Assembly: GCA_963995525.1 (NCBI GenBank)
Contig: OZ023206.1
Span: 72,142,490 to 72,206,489, forward strand
DNA: 64,000 nt
Direction: 5' to 3'
Source: Escarpia spicata
Taxonomy: Eukaryota; Annelida; Polychaeta; Sabellida; Siboglinidae
Shown here one piece after another: positions 1 through 12,149 of the stretch. Positions within the stretch are counted from its first letter, which is position 1; every line of letters begins with the position of its first letter. The position numbers and the translations under genes are program-made. The notes under the pieces were generated by a model that was not told where the DNA came from, ran no database searches, and saw nothing but the letters and a program-made list of their open reading frames with translations.

Positions 1-683
1 AATATTACAGAATACGAATACTACACGGTAGCTAATTTCTTTGAAGTAGCTACGCTGTCTGCATCTAAGTGGGTTTATGGTCTGTCTGTGTGGATTGTCT
101 TGTGTTGGAGAGCATTGCAGATAATTTGAGACGAACACCTGGCGATTGATTGACTGGTCACTTGTCTTCACATTTATAATCGTCACAGGCGAGTTTTTCT
201 ATGTTAATTGAATTCTGTCTGCACGGTTGGATTTCACCAAACTACATTACTACACATGTATATATCTTGGCTTTGTATCATTTATTTTAATATAAATATA
301 TTATTTTTATCTAGGTATTTGTTACTTTTATCTGAATGTACTGATTATTTGTTTGAAATAAAACATCATTACTGTACTAGCAATTTTAATATTTCTTCAA
401 AGCGTTTGCCAGTAATTTCAATCATAGTGTTTCAACATAGCTGCCCAATGAATGTTCTGATAAGACTTGCAAAACCAATTCAGTTTGTAGATTTGTTGGT
501 AAAAGTATAGTTCAATTTGTAGTTCTTAATTTTTAAAATAAATTGTACAGGGGCCATCCATATAATACATACTACTCTTAGGGAAGTGAGTGGTCTTTGG
601 GTCAGCGTGAGGAAGCCTTACTTGGAGGTATACATGTAGTAGGACTTGGATCAACAGCCCGGCTCGATTACCCACAGAGCTAC
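1..683. other. no gene recognised
   Basis: AT-rich flank. I see no motif, no repeat and no credible coding sequence; the one open frame here is low-complexity and lacks any recognisable domain. Confidence 0.5.
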
Positions 684-880
684 TGCCCCACCCCTCCCTC
701 TAATGCCCCACCCTCCCTAATGCCCCATCCCTCCCTCTAACGCCCCACCCCTCCCTCCAGCGCCCACCCCTCCCTCTAACGCCTCACCTCTCCATCTAAC
801 GCCCCACCCCACCATCTAACGCCCCACACTCCCTCTAACACCCCACCCCTCATTCTACCGCCCCACCCTCCCTCTAACGC
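684..880. repeat. C-rich minisatellite
   Basis: About nine or ten imperfect copies of a roughly 20-bp unit of the form GCCCCACCCCTCCCTCTAAC. It ends where the LINE-like open sequence downstream begins. Read directly from the sequence. Confidence 0.85.
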
Positions 881-892
881 TAACAGATAACA

Positions 893-2600
893 ACAAAATA
901 GCAAATCAATTCAACACCTTTTCTTCAAAATCTTGCTAATAAAATCGATACTGAAGGAAAACCTAACTTCAAATCTTATATAGACAAGAAGAAAGTAGAC
1001 ATAGTTTTCACATTTACACCAACTGATGAAGAACAAACGAAAACAATTATAAATAAATAAAAACAAGAAAAGCTCTGGATATGACAGCATTTCATGTCAA
1101 AGCTTCAGTCAATGCCTTAGCCAAGCCAATTACTTTTATAATTAATCAGTCACTGACAACAGGAAGATTTCCCAATAAATTGAAAATGGCAAAGATTGTT
1201 CCTATTTTCAAGAAAGATGATGAACACGATATAAATAACTACAGATGTATATCACTTTTACCTTCTGTATTTAAAGTGTTTGAAAAAGCAGTTCATGCAC
1301 AACTATTTAAATATTTCACTATAAATAACCTCTTATGTGTAAATCAGTACGGATTCAGAGAAGGTTATTCTACTGAATTAGCATTAACTGAAATGGTAGA
1401 TCGAATATATTTAGATCTTGATAAATAAACTACCTATGTCAATATTCATAGATTTGTCAATGGCCTTTGACACTATTGACCATGCAATTCTCATTAGCAA
1501 GCTAAAACATTACGGCGTAACAAATGTAGAGTTAGATTGGTTGAGAAGTTACTTATACAACAGACAGCAATATGTTGAAGTTAACAACTTTCAATCATCT
1601 GCAGAAACAATAATCGCAGAGGTCCTTCAAGGGTCAATATTAGGACCTCTACTATTCTTAATATATATCAATGATTTAGCAATGGCTAGTGCAAAATTTA
1701 CACCCATCATGTATGCTGATGACACCACCCTGCTCAACACGTTGGGCAACTTCACAAATAACCATATAACTAACTCAACATCTAATCAAATAAATGCGGA
1801 ATTAATCAAGTTAACGGACTGGGTAGCAGTGAACAAGCTCTCACTCAATGTAAGCAAAACGAAGATGATGATTTTTCAGAGTAAACAAAGAAAATAGAAA
1901 AATAGCGACATTCCTAATATTGAGGTAAACAGTTCCAATTGAACATGTGACACACTTTAAATTTCTTGGTATTCTCATAGACTCGAATCTAACATGGTCT
2001 TCTCATCTCAATTACATAATCAACAAATTGTCAGGGATATGTGGAATTATATCTAGATTAAGACACTGTGTTTCAGTTCCTCTTAAAAATAATCTACAAT
2101 TCACTATTTGATCACACCTAAATTATGGTATAACAGCATGGGGTCTTAATGTAGGACCACGAATAAGTAAGTTGCAAGAAAAGGCAGTCGGAGCATTATT
2201 AAACAGATCATCAACATTTTTTAAATATCAAAACAGAAACCTCCCAGGATACTTCCAAAACATGTTTCAAATACAGGAACCTACAATACTAAGATTAAGA
2301 AGGATCAGATGGGCATCTTAACGTTTTAATAACATGGAAACCAACCTCCCAAACAACAATAATTAAGATATTCAAGTAAAACATACAAATTCAAAGTATT
2401 GCCGCATTTACATCAGACATGAAATTCCAAAAATAATCCAAAAAAACTTTCTTCCAAAAATTGTACTTGAAAAAATTAAAAGTCATTCATACCAAGGCTT
2501 TATAAAATATGCAACAAAATATATAATTAGCAAATATATATCACAATGTACCTTTCAGAATTGCTATATATGCAAGCCAAATGGACCATATCTACAGTAG
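893..2600 (+). pseudogene. non-LTR retrotransposon reverse transcriptase remnant
   Basis: Remnant of a LINE reverse transcriptase. The frame at 1081-1428 carries the upstream RT blocks (a PIFKKDD-type motif and a NYRCISLL-type block), and the frame at 1418-1897 carries the palm: an FDTIDH block, a QGSILGPLLF block and YADD. The two pieces are in different frames, stop codons flank them, and the downstream part (about 1930-2590) is readable only across further stops, so it cannot make an active enzyme. The layout fits the Jockey/CR1/I group; I cannot place it more finely. The endonuclease part is missing. Confidence 0.8.
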
Positions 2601-3990
2601 ACATTTTATAATATAAAAATATTGTTATTAGTTATATCTAGTATGTGTTAGATTATACTTGTAAATGTAGGTCAGGCAAGTTTTGTTTCAGTTAACATTA
2701 ACTGACAATAATGACGTCAGTGGGTTTAGAGACAGTAGTGATAATTATTGATATCAATATTTATAAATGTTGATATTACTTGTCTACTACTCTTCTTGTG
2801 CTTCTATTAATTTACAGTAACTATTTTGTTTTTTATGTAACATCAGTAAGTTTTATTTATACAGACATATTTATTATATATTCGTCATGGTGGCCTGCAC
2901 GTCAGCGATAGTGTAGGTCTTAGTGCAGGTCTACATAGATCAATCATCATGTATACTTAAAATGATGTATAAACTGTATTATTATGTACATAATTTATCT
3001 GAAATAAATGCATTTATCTAAAAGCGTGGAGGGTCTTTTCTGAAAACGAACACAGGCTGTGTACGCCTACAATCAGGGGAGGCAAACAAACCTTCATTAT
3101 AAGGGGTGAAATCAGAGAAGTCCCAATTTGGTGTGACAATTGTGTGGGCGATTCATATTCGGGAGATACTACGCATTATAGGCGCCTATTAATTACAGCA
3201 CGGGGATAAGTGGTACCAGTGGGAACGGGATCACTACAGGGTACAGGTGGCTCAACCACGTAGACAGCTGATGTGACAACCTTGTTCAAGTGCATGGCAA
3301 ACAACCACAGCGGTGGCGCACTCAAGCGACTAACTACAACGTTATTTATATTTCTATTGGAAAACACACTATTGATAAGTTATAATAAGATTTAAACTCG
3401 CTAATACTAAATTTGTTGCTTTGACTACACGACCGTGCAGTTGATTCTTGCTACACATTTGATATGATATCATACTTGCTAAAACTGGTCTTCTTAAAAC
3501 AAACGGCCGACTTTTTTTAAGTGACTAATCGACTGCAGTTCAGGAATGATCCAACGAGCACACCCGTGCCTAGTTTCAAGCTTGCATCACCGTTAGAACG
3601 ACAGTTAGGTTACCCGTTCTGATACTACCGATAATGCAATGACTGGTGTTGACAAACTGATGCGTTTCAATATGGCTATGGTAATCAAGCGTATAAATAT
3701 AAACAATGCAAACTGCGTTTTTAAGTTTCATTATTAGTCAATAATTAATGCATCCAAACGCGTCATTAATTGATCACACGTGTCTCTCAAATAGGGCAGC
3801 TCTGGCAATGTTATATGTTGAAAATGGACATTGGCAGGATACGCTGGGGTCGTCTTGCAAACATAATTAATGGCTGTCCTCTTGGTTTGTAAACGTGTTT
3901 AGCCAAATATATTTGAAGATTGACCTACTGACATAATTGACCCAATTCGTCCCATGCTTCATGTGTGATCACAATTTGAACAACGGCTAT
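2601..3990. other. no gene recognised
   Basis: Mixed AT-rich sequence without a credible reading frame or a repeat that I can define. Confidence 0.4.
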
Positions 3991-4819
3991 CAGGGTTTCC
4001 GCCAGAAAAAAATTATTTGGGTACGGAGTTACTAAATTTGTCGACCGTGGAACTGGCAGGTGAAGCCTGCCAGGGGCGCCGTAGTTATCCCGATGGGCGA
4101 GGGGTCTGGGGGCCCTCCCCCAAAAAATTGGATTTCTAGATGCTCGGAGAAGCGATTTCCCGACGTTTGGAGTCGGAAATAGCGCCCGGCTCATGCCCAT
4201 GCCATGGTGATCATTTCCATGTTTCGTAGGAGAATGAATGACAAAAGTAACAGTCAGCAGGAAAATTGTAAACTTGCCTTCACATTTTAGAATAAATAGT
4301 CCGATTCATGATGTAGTATGGTATCTTGTTGTGTTATTTTTCTTCACAAAGAAAACATCGCGAAAAATGTACGGGTACCCAAAAATGTACAGCCATGACA
4401 GCACGCCGTATTAAGCTAAAGCATTTAAATAACCAAGCATAGTCACTGAGCGATACGCCATTTTGAATTTCAACTGGTAGCGTATACAATAGCATTACGT
4501 TAACACTTGAATAACAGAGGGCGCTGCGCCAGTGACTATGCTCGGTAATTTAAATGCTTTAATTAAGGCTACCAATATGTGAAGGTGAAGGCTTCAATCC
4601 TACAGTGAATACGTAGTTTAGCCAATCACAGAATAGCTAGCATAAACGTGTTGGCACGGGCTCATTCTTCACCATTAAAAACGTCATCAAGTATGGATTT
4701 CATTGCATAGAATTTAAACAAAATAAAAAATCTGGATTTATTTTGGGTACGTATCTGTATCCTAGAATATTATTTTTGGGTACGTAATTCTACCCTTTTA
4801 CCCTGCTGGCGAAAACACT
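3991..4819. mobile_element. short non-autonomous DNA transposon, hAT-like ends
   Basis: The left end CAGGGTTTCCGCCAG and the inverted right end (reverse complement CAGTGTTTTCGCCAG, 4806-4820) match at 12 of 15 positions, and GGCTAT flanks both sides (3985-3990, 4820-4825, overlapping the end by one base). Ends of this kind are common in hAT-type and related cut-and-paste elements. There is no transposase inside. The superfamily is an inference, since the direct repeat is 6 bp and not the 8 bp usual for hAT. Confidence 0.5.
4417..4561. repeat. foldback repeat nested in the transposon
   Basis: A 31-bp arm starting TAAAGCATTTAAAT at 4417 recurs inverted and ends at 4561 with only a few mismatches. 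The whole is about 145 bp, the form of a MITE or hairpin insertion. It lies wholly inside the larger element at 3991-4819. Confidence 0.7.
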
Positions 4820-4825
4820 GGCTAT

Positions 4826-5227
4826 GTCATCAGATATGATATACATTTCAAGGAGTTGGCCAAACCGATCAATTTAAAATCCGTGCCAGTATCCAACCTT
4901 GGTAAAAGAAACATGATATCTAGGTCCCCTACCACGCTGTTGTAATTGATTGGTATATACCACAATACATATAGAATCTCCGAAATGGGAATTGGCAGGA
5001 CAGTCGTTTAACTTAAGCGAGTACATGCACCTACGTGTCCTAGCACCGCTTATCCACTACTCGATCGCCTTCGTGTCTGACGAAGTAAAATTAATTATCT
5101 AATTATTATCCCGCCATGTGGCGCCACTTTTCGTTCCACGTTAGCCGTCAGAGGGCGGCATTTTACGTGCCCCTCAATGAAGCCTGGTAAATAATAATAA
5201 TATAACCTGATAACCAAACACCCCTAA
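4826..5227. other. no gene recognised
   Basis: Short intergenic stretch between the hAT-like element and a LINE remnant. Nothing recognisable. Confidence 0.4.
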
Positions 5228-7218
5228 GATTAGTTCAACGAAAATGATACAACAATCAAGGATCTGATCGACAAGAAACGAGCTGCCTTTATGTCTCTGC
5301 GCTCAAAAGACGGTTCCACTCTTGTCAAAGACAAGGAAGACATCCTAAATCGTTGGCAAGAACATTTATCGGAATTACTCAATCGTGACTCCCGAGTCGA
5401 ACGGGATACAATCGACAGTATTCCTCAGACACTGATTAGGACAGAACTAGACGAACTGCCACGACTTGAAATGGTGCGCAAAGCCATTTTCTAAATGATG
5501 AACAACAAGGCCTCTGGTAGTGACTGCATCCCTAGCGAAATATTCAAGCGTGAAGGAGAAATCTTAACCAAGCACCTACATCATCTCATTCAAAATATCT
5601 AGAATACTGAGGAAATACCCCAGGATTTAAAGGATGCCATCATCGTCATCATCTTTACGAATGTTGACAGGGCTGACCGCGTCAACTTCCGCGGGATCTG
5701 CCTTCTATCAGTTTCTAGAAAGATCCTTGCCAAAGTCTTGCTCAACGACTACAACAACTATCGGAGAGTATCTTACCAGAAACACAATGCGGTTTCCGAC
5801 CCACACGTGGCACCGCAGACATGAATTCTGGTGCTCGTCAAGTGTAGGAAAAATTTCGTGAACAAATAATATAAGACTTGACCTGTACTTTGCCTTTATT
5901 GATCTAACTAAGGCATTTGACTATGTGAACAGAGATGCCTTACTGGGCTACTTTACCCTTTTCGGATGTCCTCCTAAAATGTGTCTCTTTTACGAGACAA
6001 TTACACGAAAATATGAAAGGAAGTGTCTTGCACGATGGTGATAATTCGGAATCGTTTGACATCAAGACTGGTGTGAAACAGGGCTGTGTAATTGCACCTA
6101 CACGCTTTGTATATTTATGGCTGCCTTTCTATCAAATGTAGCCAAGGGAGTGGACATCACATATCGTACTGATGGTGGCCTGTTTAAGTTAAGTCGCCTC
6201 AGAGCTAGATCGAAAGTGAAAACAGTAACCATTGTTGACCTTCAGTACGCGGACGACTGTGCAGTTGTCGCTCACTCGATCTGCAAAAGATCTTCTCCAG
6301 AACACGCTTGATGCCCTTGTAGACGCATAGAAGCTTTTCGGACTCTCAGACAATGCAACAAGGACAGGAATTCTGCTTCAACCGGCACAATCATCAGCCA
6401 GAACACCATCACCAAACATTATCATAGAAGGCGCTGCTCTTGATAACTTTGACCATTTGGCGTACCTGGGAAGCAACATGTCCAGTCCCGCAAACATCGA
6501 TGCAGAAATTCAGTAAAGGATGAAGTGTGCCTGTGTTGCTTACGGAAGATAAGATGCAGAGTCTTATCCGAACATGAACATACACTAAGATTCTGGTGTA
6601 CAAAGCTGTTGTGCTGCCCACACTGTTGTATGACAGTGAAAAATAGGTTGTTTATCGTCGCCACGCCAGAGCTCTTGAACAGTTTCAACAGCGTACACTC
6701 AGAGCTATCTTGGGAGTCTACTGGAAAGACCGAATGACCAAGAACAGACACTAATTAAAACTCAGTTGCTAGGATTCTTGAACAGACATGCACTGCCAGC
6801 ATCGAGGCCCGCCTAATTAAAACTCAGTTGTGTTGGGCTGGGCACGTCAAGTGCATGCTAGACATCGGAGTCCCAAAGCAATTACTTTATACCCAACTCT
6901 CCACCGGCAAAAGTGCTGCCGGGGGCAACAAAAACGTTACAAAGACCAATTGAAAACAAACATGAAGAAATGCAACATAGACACGATTACGTGGGAAACT
7001 GACTGTAAAGACCGAATGCGATAGAGATCCATATTCAAAACCGGCGTGGAACATTTTGAAATTTACCGCGTAGCACACGAAGCCGAAAAAAAACGACAGC
7101 GGCGGAAGGATCGTGAACACAACAAGAATACATTGACGACTACTACCGCTGCTGCTATGCAAACATATGAGTGCGATGTGTGGCCGGGTCTACAAATCTG
7201 CCTGTTCAGTCACCAACG
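5228..7218 (+). pseudogene. non-LTR retrotransposon remnant with C-terminal tail
   Basis: A multiply frameshifted LINE open frame. In order it shows the linker before RT (5291-5494), an ASGSDCIPSE-type fingers block, an FIDLTKAFD-type palm block near 5900, a VKQGCVIAPT block (about 6070), YADD near 6245-6260, the thumb region, a WAGHV-type block near 6830-6850, and a basic EKKRQRRKD tail followed by a degraded C/H cluster at 7046-7218. The order is that of an intact RT and tail; frameshifts and stops between blocks make it a pseudogene. Its tail resembles the fragment at 63690-64000. Confidence 0.8.
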
Positions 7219-8060
7219 CACTCATCAGATACAGGAGATCAAGACATGGATGATGACAACATTTAAAAAGTTGAATGACTAAAAGACAGAAGTCATCGTG
7301 TTCGGCTCTGCGCAACAACTAAACAAATTTAGCTGCGCCCATTATGCATTGGAGACTGTTTGGTCACCGTAACTCAGAATGTACGGAATCTTGGTGTACA
7401 GTTCGATGCCGAGATGAAGATGGAGACGCATGTGACTGCTGTATGTAGGTCTGCAATTGTCCATCTCCGAAATATTGCAAGAATAAGACGTTATCTAACA
7501 CCTGCAGCGAAAGATCAAGTCATGTATGCGTTCGTTGCCTGCAGGCTTGACGTTGGCAATGCGTTACTCTACCGACTGCCTGTGAAACAACTAAAACGGC
7601 TGCAGAGAATACAGAACTGGACGGCCCGCCTTGTCGAAGGCGCCAGGAAGTTCTGTCATGTCACACCTCTATTGATCAAGCTGCACTGCCTGCTGATAGC
7701 AGTTAGAGTAGAGTATAAGATACTTCTACTCACGCACCGAGCACTGACTGGCTGTGTACCACAATATATCACAAAACTGTTTGAACAGATGTCAGCCAAC
7801 TCGATTGTTGCGTTCCAGTGAACACAATTATTTATGTATACCACATGCAGCGCGTCGCTGGGGTGACAGATCATTTTGCGTGGCAGCCCCAACACTATAG
7901 AACGTGCTGCCGCAAAAGCTGACTGCAACAACAATAACAAACACTGATTTTAAATCAAACCTTAAGACTTATCTAGTTTCCCGAACATTCTGTACGGCGC
8001 CGTGAGCAACGATTGTTGGAACGGTGCAATATAATTGTCACGATTTGATTTGATTTGATA
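7219..8060 (+). pseudogene. 3' end of a CR1/L2-like LINE
   Basis: A second, different LINE begins abruptly where the previous one ends. The frame at 7360-7821 carries the post-RT region typical of CR1/L2 elements: a VRNLGVQFD block, a CRLDVGNALL block, an LQRIQN block and a TPLLIKLHCLL block. It ends in a short TTTGATTTGAT tail (about 8043-8059), the kind of simple 3' repeat these LINEs leave. It is 5'-truncated and has a stop near 7280. Confidence 0.75.
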
Positions 8061-8698
8061 GATTAGAAAGGGGCAAAAAGCACCACTTTTGAGGCAAACA
8101 CGATTTGACCTACTTATGTTCATCGCAGATGGAAATGGTTAATATAGTCACATATATTATATGTTATCTAAATACCGTCATAATTGCAGGAACGTAGTAG
8201 CGATACATCAGCGAAAAATTTACTTTTAATGAACGTCCGACACATTTATCAAATTTCGTCATGTGAAGTAAAGTGCACCCGGGAGTGCACTTTGCCCCAC
8301 ACGTGTCATTGTTGAAGCAAGAATATTCGTGCTCGGTGTGAAAGTGGAATAGACAAAGACTATTTAAAGTTTAAACCAACATGATAATGTTCACAATAAC
8401 ATGACAAAGTTCGCACGACCAGAGTCCCTGCTATGTAGTCTAATGCTTACTCCGAATCGCAGTTGTGGCAGGTGTAATAATGTCCACCAGGAATACAGTC
8501 TTCGTGTGCACATTTCCCGCAATCTAGACACGCTATCCATGTCTCCCTGCTACGGCTGAAAGCTTCGCATCACGCGATACACGGCCACTGTTCGTCACCT
8601 TCAACATCCTCGTCGTCTACCTTCGATTTTGATTTCTTCGGTCGCTTTCTTTTTCCTTCTGGCTTTCGTTTGGCAACATCCACACTCGAAGGGCCAAC

Positions 8699-8702
<4 letters not shown>

Positions 8703-8759
<57 letters not shown>
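8703..8759. repeat. CAG microsatellite
   Basis: Nineteen uninterrupted AGC/CAG units near the 3' side of the transposase remnant. It gives poly-Ser, poly-Ala or poly-Gln depending on frame and strand. Confidence 0.95.
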
Positions 8760-8760
<1 letters not shown>

Positions 8761-8841
8761 CGTTCTCTTATGCGCGTCGTTCTGCCTTTTAACAGGTTGT
8801 TTCTTTTCTTTTTCCGAAATCTTGTCTATGACCATCTTCTT

Positions 8842-10339
8842 TTACAACGAGGAGGTCAGCACGTTGGCTGTGCTAGTACAGGTCGCCGGGCATGCCTTCC
8901 TTGGCTGAGGTGGGCTCAATGTCATCATGGCTTGTGCGATTGCATCACGGTCGGCAGGCTGGTTACCGGCGTCGCGCTGGTCCCTGACGGCAGGCTTGTC
9001 ACCGGCGTCGCGCTGGTCACGAGTGGCAGGCTTGTCACCGGCGTCGCGCTGGTCACGAGTGGCAGGCTGGTTACCGGCGTTGCACTGGTCACGGGTGGCA
9101 GGCTTGTTACCGGCGTTGCGCTGGTCACGGACGGTGGGCTGGAAACCGGCGTCGTGCTGGTCAAGGGTGGCAGATTTGTTACCGGCGTCGTGCAGTTCAC
9201 GGGCGGCGGGCTGAAAACCGGCGTCGTGCTGAACACGGGCGGCGGAATGGTCACCAGCGTCGCGCTGGTCAAGGGCGGCGGGTTGGACAGGTATGGCGGT
9301 CTCCAGCGCGTTTAATTCATCGTTGAATTTGTCCTCGTTCAGCGGCCATATGCCAGATACAATAAACCAATTCACGGCCGCCTGCATAGTTGTAGAGTTT
9401 ACGTAAGCCTGATTGGATATGGGAATGATGCCGTGGTGCGTGATGGCCCTGCCTCGGTTTGCCAACATCCAGCTGTCACACGCCCTTCTGTAGGCTATCT
9501 TCATGGCACTTGTAGAATGTCCGATCTAACGGCTGAAGCCGGTGGGTATTCAGTGAGGTGGAAAGATGATGAGGTGAAGACCTTTGGCTCGTGCAAACTC
9601 TGTCGCATCTATCGTTTTTGTGGCTCACATGCCTGTCCAGTGGGAGGATGTGAGGCCTCTCCCGTGTCCATCCGGCGATGGTGACAAAATGTTGCAGTCA
9701 CCTCATGAAGAGATCTGAATCGATGTAGCCCGAACAGCGTTGATTCACTGCAGCAATCGAACTATCGGGGGCACCATTCATCAGGGATTCCGTCATCCAC
9801 TTGAGGTGGTACGAATGTTCCCGCAGCATTCACGCAACACAGAGCAGTAATGTTGGTACCACGTTCTGCGCTAAACATCTTGCGAATCTGTCGCACTCCC
9901 TCCGTCGACACGATCGACTTTGCCGACTTTTGCAACTGTTTCGTCGCAGTTCCATATGCTGAGTTCGCTGAACTCCCCAGAATGCAGTACACTCTTTAAC
10001 AATGCAAAGAAGTGTTCGATGGCATCACGATTGAAGCCATTGATGCGCGCTAAGCTAGTGGTAATCGGCGTGCGTATCGACAAAGCGGGATGCCTTTTCA
10101 TAAATCGACTTAGTCAATCACGACCCGCCATACCAATTGTCTTGTTGAACGGATTCTCTATCCCCGTCCTTTCCGCCACAGTGTATGCCCCGATAATGCC
10201 TCATCAGAGTTTGTTTCGGTATGCCGTAGTCTGCGATCGCCCCTCTCATACCTCCTCCTTTTACAGTCGCCGTTGCATCTCGTAGCCGCCGGTCAGAATA
10301 GGAAGCCATTGCTGTTTTGCGTTCGTATTTCCGAACCAT
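8842..10339 (-). pseudogene. pogo-like transposase, frameshifted
   Basis: Read on the minus strand from 10339. The first frame (10339-10118) is a Psq/CENP-B-type helix-turn-helix start, with a GGGMRGAIADYGIPKQTL stretch. Two overlapping frames follow (10101-9871, 9992-9762) with the DDE-domain block containing WNCDET and a VSTEGVR-type block. The last frame (9504-8842) begins with the C-terminal region containing GIWPLNEDKF, which is typical of pogo transposases. Frameshifts and stops separate the blocks. The C-terminal frame runs on into a 36-bp tandem repeat, so the end of the protein is an unusual repetitive tail. Confidence 0.75.
8952..9290. repeat. 36-bp minisatellite inside the transposase frame
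   Basis: About ten diverged copies of a 36-bp unit (GGCAGGCTTGTCACCGGCGT plus 16 bases). The unit is a multiple of three, so several frames stay open. On the minus strand it reads as a 12-residue repeat of the DQRDAGDKPATR type. Confidence 0.9.
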
Positions 10340-10880
10340 GTCTGTAAGTCTCCAAAGGTAAATGTAACATAATATTGTTATGTCATGTTGTAATGATCAA
10401 TGCATAACATTGTATGTTACTGCGGCATTTATTAATGTGGGGTAACAGTCCATGAACAACTTCTAAATAACATCAGATAGTCGTGGAGATATGCAATGTG
10501 TATTACCGTTATTAAACGGGGCAAAGCGCAGCGGGTGCACTTTGCCCCATATGGGAGGGGTGCCCTTTGCCTCACATTCGTTGTATCATCAGAATACAAA
10601 GTTGTCCTTTATGGCACTATCGCCCGCAAGAACGTGTTCCGTCTTTTATAGTAGACGATAGCGTACTGTGATATAGCTATTTCGCATAATTTTATGGTAT
10701 GGCTAAAGCTGTTCAATTTGTTACAATAATTTCGACGAAAAACGCAAATTTGTGTAACTTACTTCGAATTCTGTTTTCGCTTAAAATAACTGCAGCCAAA
10801 ATGTCTTGGTAGCATGGTACTTATGAGTTAGGTGGGGTGCGCTATGCCCCTTGGGGTGCTCTTTGCCCCTCTCTGCTCTA

Positions 10881-12149
10881 TCATCTTCATTATGACTTGG
10901 GTAACCATACTCGACAACGAGTGATTGCAAGAGAGAGGGAGAGAGAGGTCAGGCAAATGTCATCCGGTAGGAGGCAAGTAGTCTCGGTTTGGTTAGTATG
11001 ATTTAGTTTTGGATAGACAATTATAAGTTTCTACAGTCAAACAAATAATCACATCATTTGACATTCAAACACATATGAAAAAACGACCATAAAACAAATG
11101 CCTATTCCTTAGGACGTAGGCCCTACTCGTTACTACGTTAGGGTAATACAAGCTGTTGTTGTTGAAAATATTTCGCCGCCGCGTCGCCATAACAAAATGT
11201 CAAAGGGTCTAGGGTCGCGTGCGCCCATTATAAAAGATCTGCGGGCACGCCAAATTCCGAAGGTCTAGTGGGCACGTGCCCCAGGCCCCATGGATCTGCC
11301 AATGCTATCAGTCTATACACTTACAAATAGTGCTCCAAAACTACCATATTCGATAGCTTTAAACAAGGCAATGTGTGTTAACCCAAACGTACAAATAATG
11401 TAAACCACCGAACACCATACTGCAGTTTCGGCGTCAATTACCATAGAGCCTATTAAAGCCAAAAAATTAGTGCCACGTTGCGCACTGCGTCCAGGTTCCC
11501 CTACTCATAATATATATTTATAAAACAAATGATGCAAAATGGTTCAGAGATGGCATAATACTGTAATATCGTATAAACACAAGTATGTCTGACATAAAAT
11601 GTAAAGAGTATACACGAAATCCAAACTGTTTAATAATCAGTAATATTGATTTTAGTAAGTACACATCAATCTTAGTTTTACCGTGTTTCTCCAAGTGTTT
11701 AGATCGAGCTTTACTTGTAAACAAAAAGACATAAAACATCTTATAAAGCGCGATAAATAATTCTTAGGTCTGCTTGGAACACTTTGCACCTCAGTCCTTT
11801 ACATGCCAGTTCAATTGAGCACCATATCGACTTATCTGAGAAGCATTCAAGACTATTCGTACTCATAATATGATATCCAACATTATCTCTAGCCAGTGAC
11901 TAACTCATACAATTGAGTGAACTGGAGCAACGTTGAGCGAAACACTGTGAGCAAGGTTCGAAACGATAACAAGTGTATCACACCCAGGATCTCGCAATAC
12001 AGAGTCCGGTGCTCCTATCTCTACGCTTCCGCGCCTCACACAACGTGTATTCATGCTAATAATTGTCTAGCTCAGTCAATTATAGTAACTAATAAACAAT
12101 ATGGATGTTGACATAAATATTCAACTCACAAATTAATAAAATATCAACC
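10881..12149. other. no gene recognised
   Basis: Contains a short GA-rich run near 10930-10950 and nothing else that I can identify. Confidence 0.4.

Larger units (their letters stand above)
8064..10880 (-). mobile_element. pogo/Tigger-like DNA transposon
   Basis: The left end TAGAAAGGGGCAAAAAGCACC and the inverted right end (reverse complement TAGAGCAGAGAGGGGCAAAGAGCACC) share the GGGGCAAARAGCACC core. TA dinucleotides at 8064-8065 and 10879-10880 fit the TA target duplication of the Tc1/mariner superfamily. Further GGGGCAAAG-YGCAC motifs occur subterminally (near 8270-8310 and 10515-10575), like transposase-binding repeats. A broken transposase gene lies inside on the minus strand. Confidence 0.7.

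Noticed and set aside
8952..9290. CRISPR-like regular repeats here and in other arrays
   Set aside because: No unique spacers; these are eukaryotic minisatellites with diverging units.
8629..9315. 228-codon plus-strand frame
   Set aside because: It is the CAG run plus the 36-bp minisatellite read in an alternative frame.
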